Positions 36,105 to 47,657 are shown, counted from the first letter of the stretch. The stretch: DNA of 64,000 nt from Corynespora cassiicola (GCA_022059125.1 JAEUWY010000010.1:310001-374000); one strand, 5' to 3'. Program-made: numbers and translations. The notes: generated from the letters alone by a model not told the origin.

Positions 36105-37160
36105 ATGGGAGCCCTAGAATTCATCTGCAACCAGCGCTTCCACCGCTCCTACACCCTCCCCCCCAACCCCTCCACAGGCCGGACAACCCCCCACCGCTTC
36201 TCCTACGCCGACTTTGGCGACCCCAACAGCGATGCCGTGGTCCTGCTCTGCGGCGGCCTAATGAGCACCCGCCTGAACTACCTCGACCTGGACCAGCAGG
36301 CCAAAGCCCACGGCGTGCGGATCCTGCATCCGGACCGGCCTGGCATCGGCGGCAGCGAAGCCATTGCCCGCGACGAGAGGATAGACCTATGGCTAGGTAC
36401 GTCGATAGATACATGGGCCTTCCCATGCCCACGGCTAACGCCCCCAGAAATGCTCCCGCCCCTCCTCGCCCACCTCTCCATCCCCCACGTCTCCTTCGCC
36501 AGCCACAGCGGCGGCGACATCTACCTCCTCAACGCGCTGCTGGCGCTGCCGCACCTGCTCCACCCGTCGCGGCCGTACGTGTGCATGTTCGCGCCGTGGG
36601 TGCACTCCTCGCACTCTGGAGTGACGCTCATGCGCGCCCTCGACTTCCTCCCCACCGCCGCCATCGGCAAGCTGGCGCCCGCGGCGCGGCTTGTGGCTCC
36701 GCTGGCGGAGGTGGGCGGGGGGTTGGTGAGGGTTTCTTTGTCGCGGGCTGGGGCTTTTTCTAGTCCAAGTCCAAGCTCTAGGGCTAGGGCAGGGGGTGAT
36801 GAGGCGGCGGGAGAGGACAGTGCGGGCGAGCATCTCGATCTCGACTGGCACGATGCTCACGCCGTGGACGAGCTCAATAGACACATTGCGTCGTTTCGCC
36901 TTGCAGAGGCCATGGACGGCATGTCGGCGGACGCGCAGCTGTTCCTCAAGCGGCCAGCCTCCCTATCCTGGTCCTCCCGGAGCGTCGCCTGGACGGACAT
37001 GGACGAGATATCGGCGTTGCTTTGCAAGATGATCGGCGAGGAGGAGGAGGAGGGCGGGCCACGTGGTGGGCGGGGGAGGAGGGAGTGGAGCATTGACGCG
37101 TTCCACGCTGAGCATGACAACATGGTCGGCGAGAGGGGCAGGCGGTGGTTCGATGGCTGT

Positions 37161-37195
<35 letters not shown>

Positions 37196-37397
37196 CCGTT
37201 CGGCCTCGTCGGATGGGCCGAGCATCTCGCCGCACGCAGAGGCACAGCCCAACCGAAGCGGTTATCAGTATCGGAGCGAGATTGTGAAGGGCAGCGATCA
37301 CAACTTCCTGATGCAGCCGGAATTCGGTGCAAGTGACGTGTGGCTGCGGCGCGTCAGAGAAGCGTGCCCGACGCCTGGCGTGAGCTCCGAGGCCTGA
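36105..37397 (+). CDS. alpha/beta-hydrolase fold protein
   Basis: The open frame gives 430 residues; removing a likely 51-nt intron (36397-36447, donor GTACGT, branch GGCTAACG, acceptor CCCAG) gives 413 and joins DLWL to EMLPPLLAHL. Both versions stay in frame. The fold is shown by HRFSYADFGDP, ILHPDRPGIGGSE (oxyanion loop), the nucleophile elbow SFASHSGGDIYLLNAL, an acid in FHAEHDNMVG and a histidine in KGSDHNFLMQPE. The elbow is S-x-S-x-G type rather than the usual G-x-S-x-G. A ten-residue glutamine run lies between acid and histidine. Substrate and pathway are not evident; lipase or esterase activity would be a guess. Confidence 0.75.
37164..37193 (+). repeat. (CAG)10 trinucleotide repeat coding polyglutamine
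   Basis: Ten uninterrupted CAG codons in the alpha/beta-hydrolase gene. A pure tract like this is likely to vary in length between strains. Confidence 0.95.
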
Positions 37398-39572
37398 GGT
37401 CCTGACGGCCGCTGACAAGCAAGCCACATTCTACTATAAATACCTACCCTCCTTCAACAAGGCCCTCGATTAGGTTCAACAACCAATACATTGGAACGGC
37501 GTGGGGAGGTGGATGGAGGCCTGGAATGGGCACAGTCTGTTAGTTTGGGCAACCATCCGTCGAGACTAGCGAACAACGCAACGGACATGGCCGTACTTTC
37601 TTGCTCCCCGTGATTATCCCCGACTCAAAAGCCGTGTTTCAAGTTTTGAACCATGGCCCAAAAAGAAAAGAAGCAGGAGGATGGGATCCGCCCTCGCCTA
37701 TCAACAGATCAAGCGCCGGATATGCAGGCGCATTCACACAAACCCCACGTGGTCAGCGTCAAGAACAACGTGGCCCGCACGGCCCTCCCGCATGCGCACC
37801 CCGGGCGTCTTGATGGCTGACTCGTATCCATTTGCTGCCCTTTTTTTTTCCCCTCTGTGCTAGCATGGGGGTTGAGAGAGGAATGCGTATCGGATGTTGG
37901 GTGTATTGATGATGCAGCAGCATACGCGTCGCTGCGGAGATGGCAGGACGGAGGTGAGGGACTATCGGGGAGGGACCCGGGAGGAATGCGGAGACGGTGC
38001 GAGGGTCCATTTCCATATACCTGGGACAGTTGTGGTACTATAAGTGGGTTGTGGTATGCATACATCCGTAGTTGCAGAAGGACATGGTATTGCGGTGCGG
38101 ATGGCTCGGGAGACGAGGAAGGAGAATGAGCTGAGAGTCAGTGGCATGGGGGTGATGAACGGGGCGATGGGCAGCAGCAGCAGCAGCAGTGGCAGCGAAC
38201 AGAAGGTGGTGTGGGTGCGGCGGTTCGCAGGAGGCCGACGCCCCTCGCGCTGTTTTGCAGATGAGCAGCTACGGCCAGGCGTGTGCTAAGGGGCTAGCTG
38301 CAGGAGCGTGTGCATGGACAGTCTCAAGGACATTGGGAGAGGAATGCGTGGCTCGGCTGGCTGACCCGGGCCAGAGCCGCGACGGAAGATGCGGAGAGCG
38401 AGCCGGAGGAGGGGCAGCCGTTGTGCAGCAGGGCTGTCGGGGCGCGGTGGGCAGAGGAGGACATGGAGGGCGTCGAGGGCGTCGAGGACACGGAGGACAC
38501 AGAGGACTCGGAGGGTGTTTGTCGAGCAGAAGGGCCGGCGACGGCGGGGAAAGGGACCAGAGGAACGAACTAAGCTCAGACGGCGCGGGAACCACGAGCG
38601 AAAAACGTGGCAACAGCGTGGGGCTGCATGCGTCCAAAGAATAAACTGGACCCGGCGGTTGACTGCGACGTGCAGTCGCCGGGCGGTGGCGGCGACGACG
38701 ACTGACAAAGGCCCAGAGGCCGGCCGGCTGCATGCGTGCAGTGCTGCGCGGTTTCAGAGTACTGGCAGGAGACTCGGGGGACTTGGGGCTTGCAGGACAC
38801 TCGCAGCAGACGCGCAGGAGACTTGCAGGAGGGCCGGTACCTAGGGGGTAGAGGCAGCAGTAGAGGCAGCAGAGGCCGCAGAGGCCGCCAGCGGTAGGGG
38901 CAGCAAAAGGTGGAAAGAGGCGCGGCGGCGGCTGCCCGCCAGCGTCATGACTGCTGCCCGCCGCTGCCCACTGCCATCATCGCGCCCGCCATCGTCGCCG
39001 CTCCCACCCCCCGTCGCTCCCATCATTGCCGTTGACGTCGCCATCGCCGTCGCTCCTCGGGCGCGGTCGTCTGCTGGTGCGCCTTTGCCGTTGCCGTGCT
39101 TCCTTTTGCGACGAGAGCTCCGCTGCCCCCTGCCCTGGCCTCGCCCTGGCCTGCCCGCCGGCCGCCCACCCCTGCCGCTGTCCCCTGCTCGCCCTGCCCA
39201 CCCTGCCCGTCCAGCCAGCCCCTTGGCTCTGTGAAACGCGCGAGGGCCAGGCGTGGATGCCAGCGCGCCGCCTGCTCTCTGCACCTCTACCCTCTGCACC
39301 CACACCCGCGCTGGCCTGCCTTCCTGACGACGCCGTCGACGCCGTTTCTTCGCTCCCACACACTCCTCACCCTGCACCGCTCCGACCCTCGCCTCACACG
39401 GCGCCTGTCTCGCTTCCACCCGCCTGCCTGCCCCGTACACGCCCGCGCGCCTCGCCCAATCCTTAAGAAGACCCTCAAGTCCGCTCCCTGCCCGCCCATC
39501 CAAACCCTCTGCACCACGCAGCAAGCTCGCCGGACCACTCAGACCACCCACTCCACACCCGCCCAGCCCACC
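37398..39572. other. spacer, GC-rich
   Basis: About 2.2 kb. GC-rich frames are open on both strands (38040-39560) but have strongly biased, low-complexity products and no motifs. A short (CAG/AGC)n run is at 38171-38190. The last 500 bases are pyrimidine-rich on the plus strand, as expected ahead of the next gene. Confidence 0.4.
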
Positions 39573-39781
39573 ATGACGAACTCTCTCGAATCTTCACGGC
39601 CCATCCTCGCCAGCGTAAGTTCCACATTTCATATCTCCACCCTGCCGTTTCACATCGACGCTCCGTCGCCGGGTACATGCTCGTGCCATGCCCGCCTGCC
39701 TGCCCCGATAAACTCTGCCTGCTTCCCACTGTGCTGCACTACGCCCTGAAAGCCTCCTTCTCTCGCAGTCACCCATCTGCC
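39573..39781 (+). promoter_or_regulatory. probable 5' leader with intron and upstream ATG
   Basis: An ATG in good context (CACCATGAC) at 39573 opens 14 codons, followed by a GTAAGT donor at 39615 and a CTCGCAG acceptor ending at 39768. Spliced, this upstream frame runs past the main ATG at 39782 in another frame and stops at 39892-39894. Unspliced, it stops at 39749, before the main start. Translation of the main frame could therefore depend on splicing or on the transcription start. Confidence 0.45.
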
Positions 39782-40237
39782 ATGTCCCAGTCCCAGTCCC
39801 AGTCACCGTCCCCCTCATCGCCTGCCACCAAGCCCGCTCGTCCTGCCACCACCCCCGCCTCTCCAAAGACAACCTCTTCTCCCGCCCAGTCTAACGCAAA
39901 GAAACCACAGGCGTCGGGCAACCGCGCGTCCACTCGCATGTCTACCTACAGCGCCACGCCCACCCTCACACCCTCGATTGCCCCCTCGCACCTGTCGGAC
40001 GCCTCCATGGCCAATGACCCCAAGGCCCAGGAAATCAAGTCATGGAATGCCGGCTTTGAGCGCCTCGAGGACAAGCGCCTGGTCCAGCAACGGTACCTCT
40101 TGTCGAGCGAGAAGACCGACGACATGAGCAAACTCGCCCTCGGCGCAAAGCTCGAGCGCGCCCTCGGCCGCCGCATGTCTGGCCAGGACGCCGTGCTCCG
40201 CCCCAAAGTCATCAGCGAGAAGAAGGTCCAGGCATAG
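39782..40237 (+). CDS. small conserved-looking fungal protein of unknown function
   Basis: One exon of 151 residues beginning MSQSQSQSPSPSSP. The first about 85 residues are Ser/Pro/Thr/Ala-rich and disordered. The rest is compact and charged: NDPKAQEIKSWNAGFERLED, KRLVQQRYLLSSEKTDDMSK and LERALGRRMSG. The C-terminal part has the look of a conserved helical domain, but I cannot name a family. The start is the first ATG in this frame after a probable leader intron. Expression is supported only by the splice signals upstream and a long poly-pyrimidine leader. Confidence 0.6.
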   Translation: MSQSQSQSPSPSSPATKPARPATTPASPKTTSSPAQSNAKKPQASGNRASTRMSTYSATPTLTPSIAPSHLSDASMANDPKAQEIKSWNAGFERLEDKRLVQQRYLLSSEKTDDMSKLALGAKLERALGRRMSGQDAVLRPKVISEKKVQA

Positions 40238-42248
40238 ACGCAGCGCATGACCGAATGACCCAACGACCCACGACTCCACAACAAAAGCAACAGGATCCTA
40301 TACCTCTCTCGTCACTCCGTTATCAATCTACTCGCTCGTCGTCGGATTTCCTCTCCCCGAAACCACGCCTTTTTTTTATTGTTGTTCTTTTGCAGCGAAA
40401 TGCCACTCTCAGTCATGGTTCCTCTCTCTCTGTGTGTCTCTCCAATACTCTTTTTTTTTTATTTCCATGTTTCAAGCAATGCAAGCAAAGCAAGATACCT
40501 TCGCGGGGCGATTGTTGTTGTAGGACGCACGTTACAACCACGGAGTACCTGGTCGTGCTTTCCAGAGCACACACGCAGGCGGCAGCCACACGAGCTTAGC
40601 CACCTGTGACATTCAAAGGGGCATAGACGGAACGGAGCACACATGGTCGTTGTGGGGGGTTTTTTTTTTATAACATTTTCAGTCTCCCCTTGTGCCAATA
40701 AAGGGAAGGGGGCGTACAACTTGGGAAGGGAGGAGTTGAATCACACCTACTGTCCGCTCTGCAACCGCAGGTTTTTACCTTTTTTTGTGGCATCATACTA
40801 TCTACAACTATCGTAATTCTCCAATCTTCTGCCTTTCACCCCCCATTCTCCATGATTGGGGCCGGGTCCTGTTCGTTGACTTGTTCCTTTTTATCGGAGC
40901 TGGAAGCAAGGGAATAGGCAACTCTGGACTAAGCGCGGGGAAGGAACGGAATGCAAAGGGCGAACAGTGAGGGGGCACGGAACGAGTCAGCCAGCGGCTC
41001 TACATTGGTATTGTTCCGATTCTCCTCGTGTCTTTGTTGTTTTTTCCCATCTCTTTGTGTGTTGGCTTTGTGCTGGGCAGGGATATCATATCAGGGACAA
41101 TGTTAGCACATGTTTCTACTACCCATCTGGGTGTTTGTTATTGTTGGTGCTGTCGCGGAGTATGAACCGGACAATGGATAGCAACAACGCAAATCAAACA
41201 AAACGTCATTTCCATACCATACTGACCCATATGTGATGTCTCAATCCCACATGACTCTTGACCTACCTACACTCAGCACCCAACCCTCTCGCCACCAAAG
41301 AAAACCCCCCCGAAAGAACTGCCAATAAATAGAACAGATGGCCCATCCATCCATCCGCTGAGCGCTCCGCGCCTCCCGCGCGCAACCCAACCCACAAATG
41401 AGCCTCGAATCAAGGGAAGCCTCCCCGAGGAAAAACGGAGGCTACCTCGAAGCGAAGGGGAGCGCCGTGGTGATCTTCACCAGCGCTGGTGGGTGCATGA
41501 CGTCGGGAGGTGCCGGGTGCTTGCCGGGCTGACTGGGCTGGCTAGTCAGGAGGAGGGGAAGGGGAGGGGGTATGAGTCAGGGGGGGGGGAGAGTAGATTT
41601 GATAAAGGGTGTTGTGTGGCGAAGGCGTGGGTAGCGAGGGGGATGGGGATTGTGGAAATGGGCATGGGGAGGCGTGTGGATGGTGAGGTACGATTAGGAG
41701 GATGCCTTGTGCATTTGAGGAGGTGGGGGGGATGTGGCCATGGCCTCTACCTAGGTAGCTGAGGTTGGAGCATAGCCATGTACCTAGGCTTGCTTGTTTG
41801 CTTGCTTGGGCCCTGCGTCTGCGCTGGAGCCGAGTGCCCGCGCAGAATGCATGCATGTACATTGGTAGACGATAGTCGGGACGTCTCTTTCCCGCAACAT
41901 CCGCCCTCGTTCGTCCCAGCGTCTACCCGCTCATGACCTTGTTGCACAATGGCGTATATCGTCCGTCTTCCCGCACGCTATCGAAAGACGACAAAACCTT
42001 GGGCTCCGCCTCGGAACCGAAGTGGGGTTTGGCCGAACAAAAAGAGAGCTGAGGTCGACTCGCGCCCGGCTGCGAACCGCCAGATTAGGAAGTGCATTTC
42101 CCTTTTTTTCTTCCTTTTTTTCCCCGCGTGCACGCTTCTGCGCGCAATCAAGGGAGACGTGCAGAGTGCGTTCGACACTGCTGCATCTAACGACGCCCCA
42201 GCTGCCTCAGGCTAGGCGCCTAGGTGGCTAGCCAAGTAGCTGTGCATA

Positions 42249-42279
42249 CGTGCGTGCCTGCGTGCCTGCGTGCCTGCAG
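42249..42279. repeat. 8-bp tandem repeat (TGCGTGCC)n
   Basis: About three and a half copies of TGCGTGCC. Confidence 0.8.
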
Positions 42280-43078
42280 TCGGTGGGTGGGTCGCAGGAT
42301 CAGAGAAACCGTTCCGTTTCCGTCCCACCGCTTCTGCCATCGCTGCTGCTGGCTCCCCTTTTGCCCCCTTTCCCAATCCACGCACCCGCACATTATTCTA
42401 CGCGAGCGACCATGGAATGCCCGGCTGCCGCAAGATCGGCGAACCCCAAGAAACAAAAGGAAACAAAACACCCAGAGGTAGGCAGGTCATGACAGACCCT
42501 GCGTCTTGCCAGTCCTGTCGTCTGGGCTTAGCTGTTGCCCCTCAACGTGTCGAATACGAGGGTCCGCGTGCGACAGACGGACGTCTGCAGGGCAGGCTGA
42601 TGCACCGCCGTCGTCTGTGAGGCTCCACCGCCCATCTGTCCGTCTGTGTCCAGCTGGCGATCCTCATTGATTAGAGTTTGATGCCCATGCGCCTCTTGTC
42701 ACCTCCCTTACCATGCCCGTCCTGACCTGCACCCTCTCCCTCCTGCAGCAAGAAGGGTTTCTACAGCGTTTGCGTCGAAAAAAAAAAGAAGAAAAACCGC
42801 CGACGGTTCTCTTGGGGGAGGAAGAGCCGAGGGTGAAGGTGGCGGTCTGTGTCGTGTCAAAAAGAGCCGTTTGCAAAAGGTCTGTGTTTTGTTTTGGAGG
42901 TTGGAGGTTTAGGAAGGGCATTCGGGCCTTGTGTGCAGACCGACCCTTGCGGCGTTTTAGACTGGCGGTTAGCCTGGCCTTCTAGAAACAAAATGGGGAA
43001 AACAGGCGTCTGTATACATGTTTGAGGTTTTTGCGCCGAAGCGGGCAGATTGCGTGCATGCATGCATGGCTGCGTCGA

Positions 43079-43107
43079 GGGCGGGCGAGGGCGAGGGCGA
43101 GGGCGAA
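43079..43107. repeat. 6-bp tandem repeat (GAGGGC)n
   Basis: About four to five copies of GAGGGC, purine-rich on the plus strand. Confidence 0.8.
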
Positions 43108-45192
43108 GGGAGTGGCATCGGGTTACTTGCATTGGTACATGTCGCGTACGGCCCCCATGCATCCCCCTACACAGTACTGCACCGTGGGAAGCGAGTGGCT
43201 TCGGCTTTACCTTTCCACCTCCTCCCTCCCCTCGAATGGGCTTCTCCCCCACTCGGTAGGTTTGATTGATGGGTAGCGGCGCTCCTCTCGGCGCATTTGT
43301 CTAGGTCCTAGAGCCGGGTCCTCGGAAGGGCGGGCGCTCGAAGCACGACCGGCCGGGCAGGGCCCGATGATGCAAAGCGCGAAGCCAAAGCCGCGGAAAC
43401 TTTGACGAAGATGCCCGTTGCGGCAGTTGGGGGCAAAAGGTGTGAATTGCAGGCCAAGCCTCGTCGCCCAACCGTCCCAATCATGGCATTAGGTCAGGCA
43501 AATGGTCAGGTTGCCGCTTTGGGCAGGCCGGCGTGTCGACTGTCGATTGCTGCGGGATTGAAGCCAGGCGGTCGAGCCAATCCGAGGGCGCTTCTGTCCG
43601 GGCCCGAGGTCATTGGTGGATGTTCGGAGCTTGGAGAGCCTGTGTGATCATTCGTCGTCATAGCGGGATGGGCGCCCAAGGTACGAGGGCACTTTGCTTC
43701 CAGGGCCGGGAGGGACACGGCCAACTGTGGATTGACTCGTCGTTGGGCACCGTGGCAGAGGAGACAGACATGGCAGGCCAATTGAACCGTGTGCCAGGCG
43801 ACGCCAAAGCCATCGGACGCGGCTCCAACGTCGTCAACTGTCGTCGTGGCATGGGCACATCCGTGGTTGTACAGCGGGCGACTAGCAGTCCGTCAGCCGT
43901 GGGCCTCGCGACGACTGCGTTGCGCCCGATGCGAAGACTAGACGTTGCAGATCCAGTGAACATGAGGTTCGCTACTATCCATGGCTTGGCGCCCTTGCAG
44001 GTCAGAGTTGCCGCCTTAGGAAGGCTGCGTGCTTGGGGCAACCCCTGGCCCAAATATCTGGTCACAGGGCATGCATGCCGGGCTTGCATGTCTGCATCCC
44101 AGGTAAGAATACATAGGGTTTATATCCGATTGCCGTTTTATATTCGCAGTGCTAGCAACCCCGCTCTGCACATAGCCTCTTGATTGTCAAGGATACTGTC
44201 GGCGGCATCGCGGCTAATCTCACATCGTCGTCAACCAGATCGGGTCGAATGCAGCACCCACAGCCATCATTATTCAAGCCACTACCTTCCTGCCTCCACT
44301 GATTTCTCCAAAAACAGATAATCGATGATAGAAGCCATGGTCCGGAATTCTCATTCCGGCGCGCCTGCCCCTTGCTGCCATCATCTGCCCCGCAATTTGA
44401 AGCCAAAGTCGTCAGCTCTCGACCACAACCAACGAAGTGCACATGAAACATGTATGCCATTGTACTCCATCGAGCAGATAAGTCAACATGTGCATACACT
44501 ACATTATGAATCGTATCCTCTGAGCCTGAAGATTAAACCAAGATAGTACCATCCCCCAAAATCACAGTGTTCCCCCAGTTTGAAAAGCCAGCCTCGTCCC
44601 TAACAAAGGCCTGTCTCACCTTGAACATCTCCGCCCCCATGCCCTAGACATCCCAAACCGCCTCTTCAATTATTCTCGAATTCACTTGAATTTTTTTCGT
44701 TGGACGCGAAATGTTATGGGGGAGGAAGGGAGGATATGTGATGAGTGGGTTCATGGGAAATTTATCACGACGAGTGCAGGGCCGTGTGCGAGCACGCCCA
44801 TCATAACAGAAAAAAGTAAAAAGGCTGTGTGTGTACAAATGCACGCATTTCCTCTAGAGGGTTGCTTTGTAGAGGCTAGGCTGACTACATTGCAGCACCC
44901 ACTAGCACTGCGATGGCTGTTCCTAACCCGTTACCCTTCATTGGTAATAATCTTCATTTCATGGTGAGTAAAGCCAATCCCTTTTCAAAAACAAAAGAGG
45001 TACTCGAATTTCCTGCCAGGCCGAGTCAAGATAGTGCATTATGATGGATTCAAAGCATTATAGCCTGCATGATGTGGCCTGCTGCATCAAACTTATGAGG
45101 TTCCCTCCCCTCTCCCCCGTCAAAATGCCCGTCAAAATCCAAAAGACTCGGGACGGCAAGGTTACCCGCCGGTTGGTCGTCGACGTCTATTT

Positions 45193-46318
45193 CTAGGGGC
45201 GATGCCTTTTGCTCCTCTTCGTCTTGCGTTCCGTGGTGCCGCCATCGCCCTCGTCAATTGGCGTGGCCTTGCGCTTTTTGCCCGCCACTGGGGCGGCAAC
45301 ATGCTGCTGCCGCTGCTCCTTCTCCTTGGCCTTTTCATCGGCCTTCTCCTTCACTTCGTTCACATTCACCTCGTTCATCTTCTCTTGCTTCTCTTTCTCT
45401 TTCTCCTTGTCCTTCATTTTCTTCTCTCGCTCCTCGAGCTGCTTCTCGAGCCCCTCGACCTTCACCTCGAGAACCTTGGTCTCTTCGTAGTGCTTCTTCT
45501 TCATGCGCTCCACGATCTCGTTGGTAGTGACGGTGCTATCCCAAACCAATCAGCATCTCGTATCCAGACAGCGTCCAAACGACCACGCAGCGCGGAAAGC
45601 ACCTTATGCTGTCGACAACCCCCTTTGCCACCCGCAAAACGACAGCAGAAAAGCGCCATGAAGCCATGATAACACACGTCATGACGTACCTGATCGCCGC
45701 CTTCTCCTCGGCTTCCTCCCGCGCAGCCCGCAACTCGTCAAACCTGCGCTCACATTCTTGGAGCTTCTGCAGGTGCTCCCGCTGGCAGTCGTCCACCTCC
45801 TGCCTGAGCCTGCCGTGGATCTCGTGGATTCTCTCACCGTACAGATTCCGATACCCGACAACCATCCTCCTCATCTCCTCTCTCTGCCCCCGCATATCCA
45901 GCGCATGCTCCAACCTCCGCGCATCCTGCTCGTCCAGCGCGACGCGCAAGTCCTCCACCCGCCGTGCTTCAGCCCGCTCCATGCCCTTGGCCGCGGACAC
46001 GAGGCCGACCTGCATCTTGCGCAGGAAGCTGGCGAGGGCGGAGGTGGTGAGGGGTGTGTCGTGGATGGTGCGCGTCTCGAGGAAGGAGGCTGCCGAGTTG
46101 AGTTGGCGGGCGAGGTCTTCGAGGGTGGCTTGGGGGTTTTTGGAGGGTGTGGGGATTGTGGGGAGGGGAATGGTGTTGGGGTTGCGGGTGTAGGTGGGGA
46201 AGTCGAGGTCGGAGCTAGAGGAGGTGTCGGACAGGGAGGGAGGGAGAGTGATGGGGATGGAGTCTGGTTGGAGCACTGGGGCTTTGCCTTTGAGTGAAGG
46301 GCGGTGGTGAGAGAACAT
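45193..46318 (-). CDS. coiled-coil protein with lysine-rich, NLS-like tail, unknown function
   Basis: Two exons on the minus strand (46318-45690, 45535-45193) join across a GTACGT...ATAG intron to 323 residues. The first 60 are Pro/Ser-rich. Residues about 70-210 are helical and charged (RRLEHALDMRGQREEMRRM, LQKLQECERRFDELRAAREE), forming a predicted coiled coil that continues in exon 2 (VKVEGLEKQLEEREKKMKDK) into a Lys/Glu block. The end, GKKRKATPIDE and RKTKRSKRHRP, looks like nuclear localisation signals. No enzyme motif is seen. A structural or chromatin-linked role is only a guess. Confidence 0.75.
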
Positions 46319-47090
46319 GGTGTCAATGCGGGGCTATTAGGTGGTGTGCGTTTGCTGTCTGTTTATATGGAGTTTTGGCGGTGAGCAGAGTGAGCGCCGA
46401 GGACAGCGGTTCAGTCCTTGAGTTGCTGGAGTGGATTTGTGGGTTGGAGTGCTCAAGCAATTGACAGCCGTCGAGAGTTGAATGCCCTCGCAGTGGCAGT
46501 TTCGTGTCGGATGTGCTGGGAGCGGCTCCGTTGAGTGTGTTTGTTGCAGTAGCGGCAATGTGGAGCGAGAACTACTGCGGTGAGTGCACCAATGGTAAAG
46601 GATTTGTGGGTTGGAGTGCTCAAGCAATTGAGTAGAGCGGCAATGGGCTAGAGGTGGTAGAGGTGGTAGTGGATTGAGTAGGCTGGTGACAGCGGTTGGT
46701 GTGGAAGAGACTGCCAGGGTTGAGGGTGGAGAAGGAAGCAGAGGAAAGAAAACAAGGCAGAGGGCGAATATATAATATTTGGAATCTTTCACTCAAGCTC
46801 TGCTTATACGCATATTGAATGAAGCCATGGCCTTCTGATTCTGGCGCTCACCCTCGCTTTCACATGCACTCTATGCAACACCGAGCTTCTAGCCGCTTTC
46901 CTACAGTATATGTACATGGTCTTAACTCATAATGCCGTTTGCTGTTGCAGTATTGTACAATAGAGGGCCATCCTCGGTTTTCTAGCGCAAATGCCCAGCT
47001 GATCCAACGTCCCGGTGGTGGTGAAGGATCGAGTGAAGAAAAGACTCCAAACTACCGGACCACAGTCGCAATGGGAACGCAGAGCGCTTC
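46319..47090. promoter_or_regulatory. promoter region of the coiled-coil gene and mgr2 3' region
   Basis: About 770 bases between two minus-strand genes. Apart from the 32-bp direct repeat, no element is recognised. Confidence 0.45.
46433..46631. repeat. 32-bp perfect direct repeat, copies 167 bp apart
   Basis: The sequence starting GGATTTGTGGGTTGGAGTGC and ending AAGCAATTGA occurs at 46433-46464 and again, identical, at 46600-46631. It lies upstream of the coiled-coil gene start at 46318. Confidence 0.9.
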
Positions 47091-47657
47091 CTAGTTCTTC
47101 TCCTCGCGAGAAGCACGGGGGTATTGGTACTGGGCAGGGAGAACCATGGGCCGCTGGCGCATGCGGGCAAAGGCCTCGGTGGCCATGGGCGAGCTCTCGG
47201 TGCGGATGGTGGTTCCGATGGCCATGAAGAAGCTGTACGGCCGCGTGAGACATGGAGCTTGCGCGTTGGGATTGACACATACCCAAAGGTCGCGGCCGAG
47301 CCAGCCATGTACTGGCCCAGCGTGCGCAGCATTCCGTTAGGGCCGGGGCCGTAGCGAACGATGTTTGTGAATCCTGGCCTGGGTCAGGCCAAAGCCAGCG
47401 AAAGCATGCTGGGGCGGTAACATACCGAAGATGAAGCCAATGATGAGGCCGACAGCTGGTCTGCGTGTTAGAGAGGGCCCCGCAGTCAGGGGAAGGCGAT
47501 TGGCGACGTACATCCTCCCATCATTCCACCCATCTTGACTGTATGACGCTGTTAGCACTCACTCGTCGTCGGGGCAGCGTCGTGGCGGCGGCTCACGCTT
47601 GTCAAAGGTCGAGGGGCCATGCTGGCCGCCTGGCATGGATCCGACGGGGACGGGCAT
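47091..47657 (-). CDS. mgr2: TIM23 translocase subunit Mgr2 (Romo1 family)
   Basis: Five exons on the minus strand (47657-47597, 47538-47512, 47455-47426, 47373-47283, 47232-47091) give 116 residues. The product reads MPVPVGSMPGGQHGPSTFDK, then LKMGGMMGGSVGLIIGFIFG (helix 1), TNIVRYGPGPNGMLRTLGQY, MAGSAATFGFFMAIGTTIRT (helix 2) and a tail of about 35 residues. Mgr2 sits in the mitochondrial inner membrane, couples TIM21 to TIM23 and guards lateral release of proteins. Exons 2 and 3 are only 27 and 30 nt. Exon 3 uses the second of two nearby AGs, because only CCAG|CTGTC keeps the frame and family sequence. The tail is longer than I recall for yeast. Confidence 0.9.

Larger units (their letters stand above)
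40238..45192. other. five-kilobase gene-free, repeat-rich region
   Basis: No coding frame can be supported. Frames at 41949-42215, 42220-42620 and 43402-44183 overlap antisense frames and have simple compositions. Present are T runs (40370-40460), G-rich stretches (41530-41600), CCTAGG-containing palindromes (41749-41760, CTACCTAGGTAG), and two short tandem repeats listed separately. Confidence 0.4.

Noticed and set aside
38040..39551. GC-rich frames of up to about 235 codons on both strands
   Set aside because: Gly/Arg- or Pro/Ala-rich biased products caused by high GC; no ATG context or family resemblance. Treated as spacer and leader.
41949..42215. 88-codon frame starting at an ATG
   Set aside because: Low-complexity phenylalanine-rich stretch from a T run and no homology recognised; no support beyond being open.
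43402..44183. Long overlapping frames on both strands, with a weakly similar GGTCAG-TTGCCGC string at 43504 and 44010
   Set aside because: Mutually antisense frames of simple composition, no motifs, no splice logic; the similarity is too weak to call a repeat by eye.
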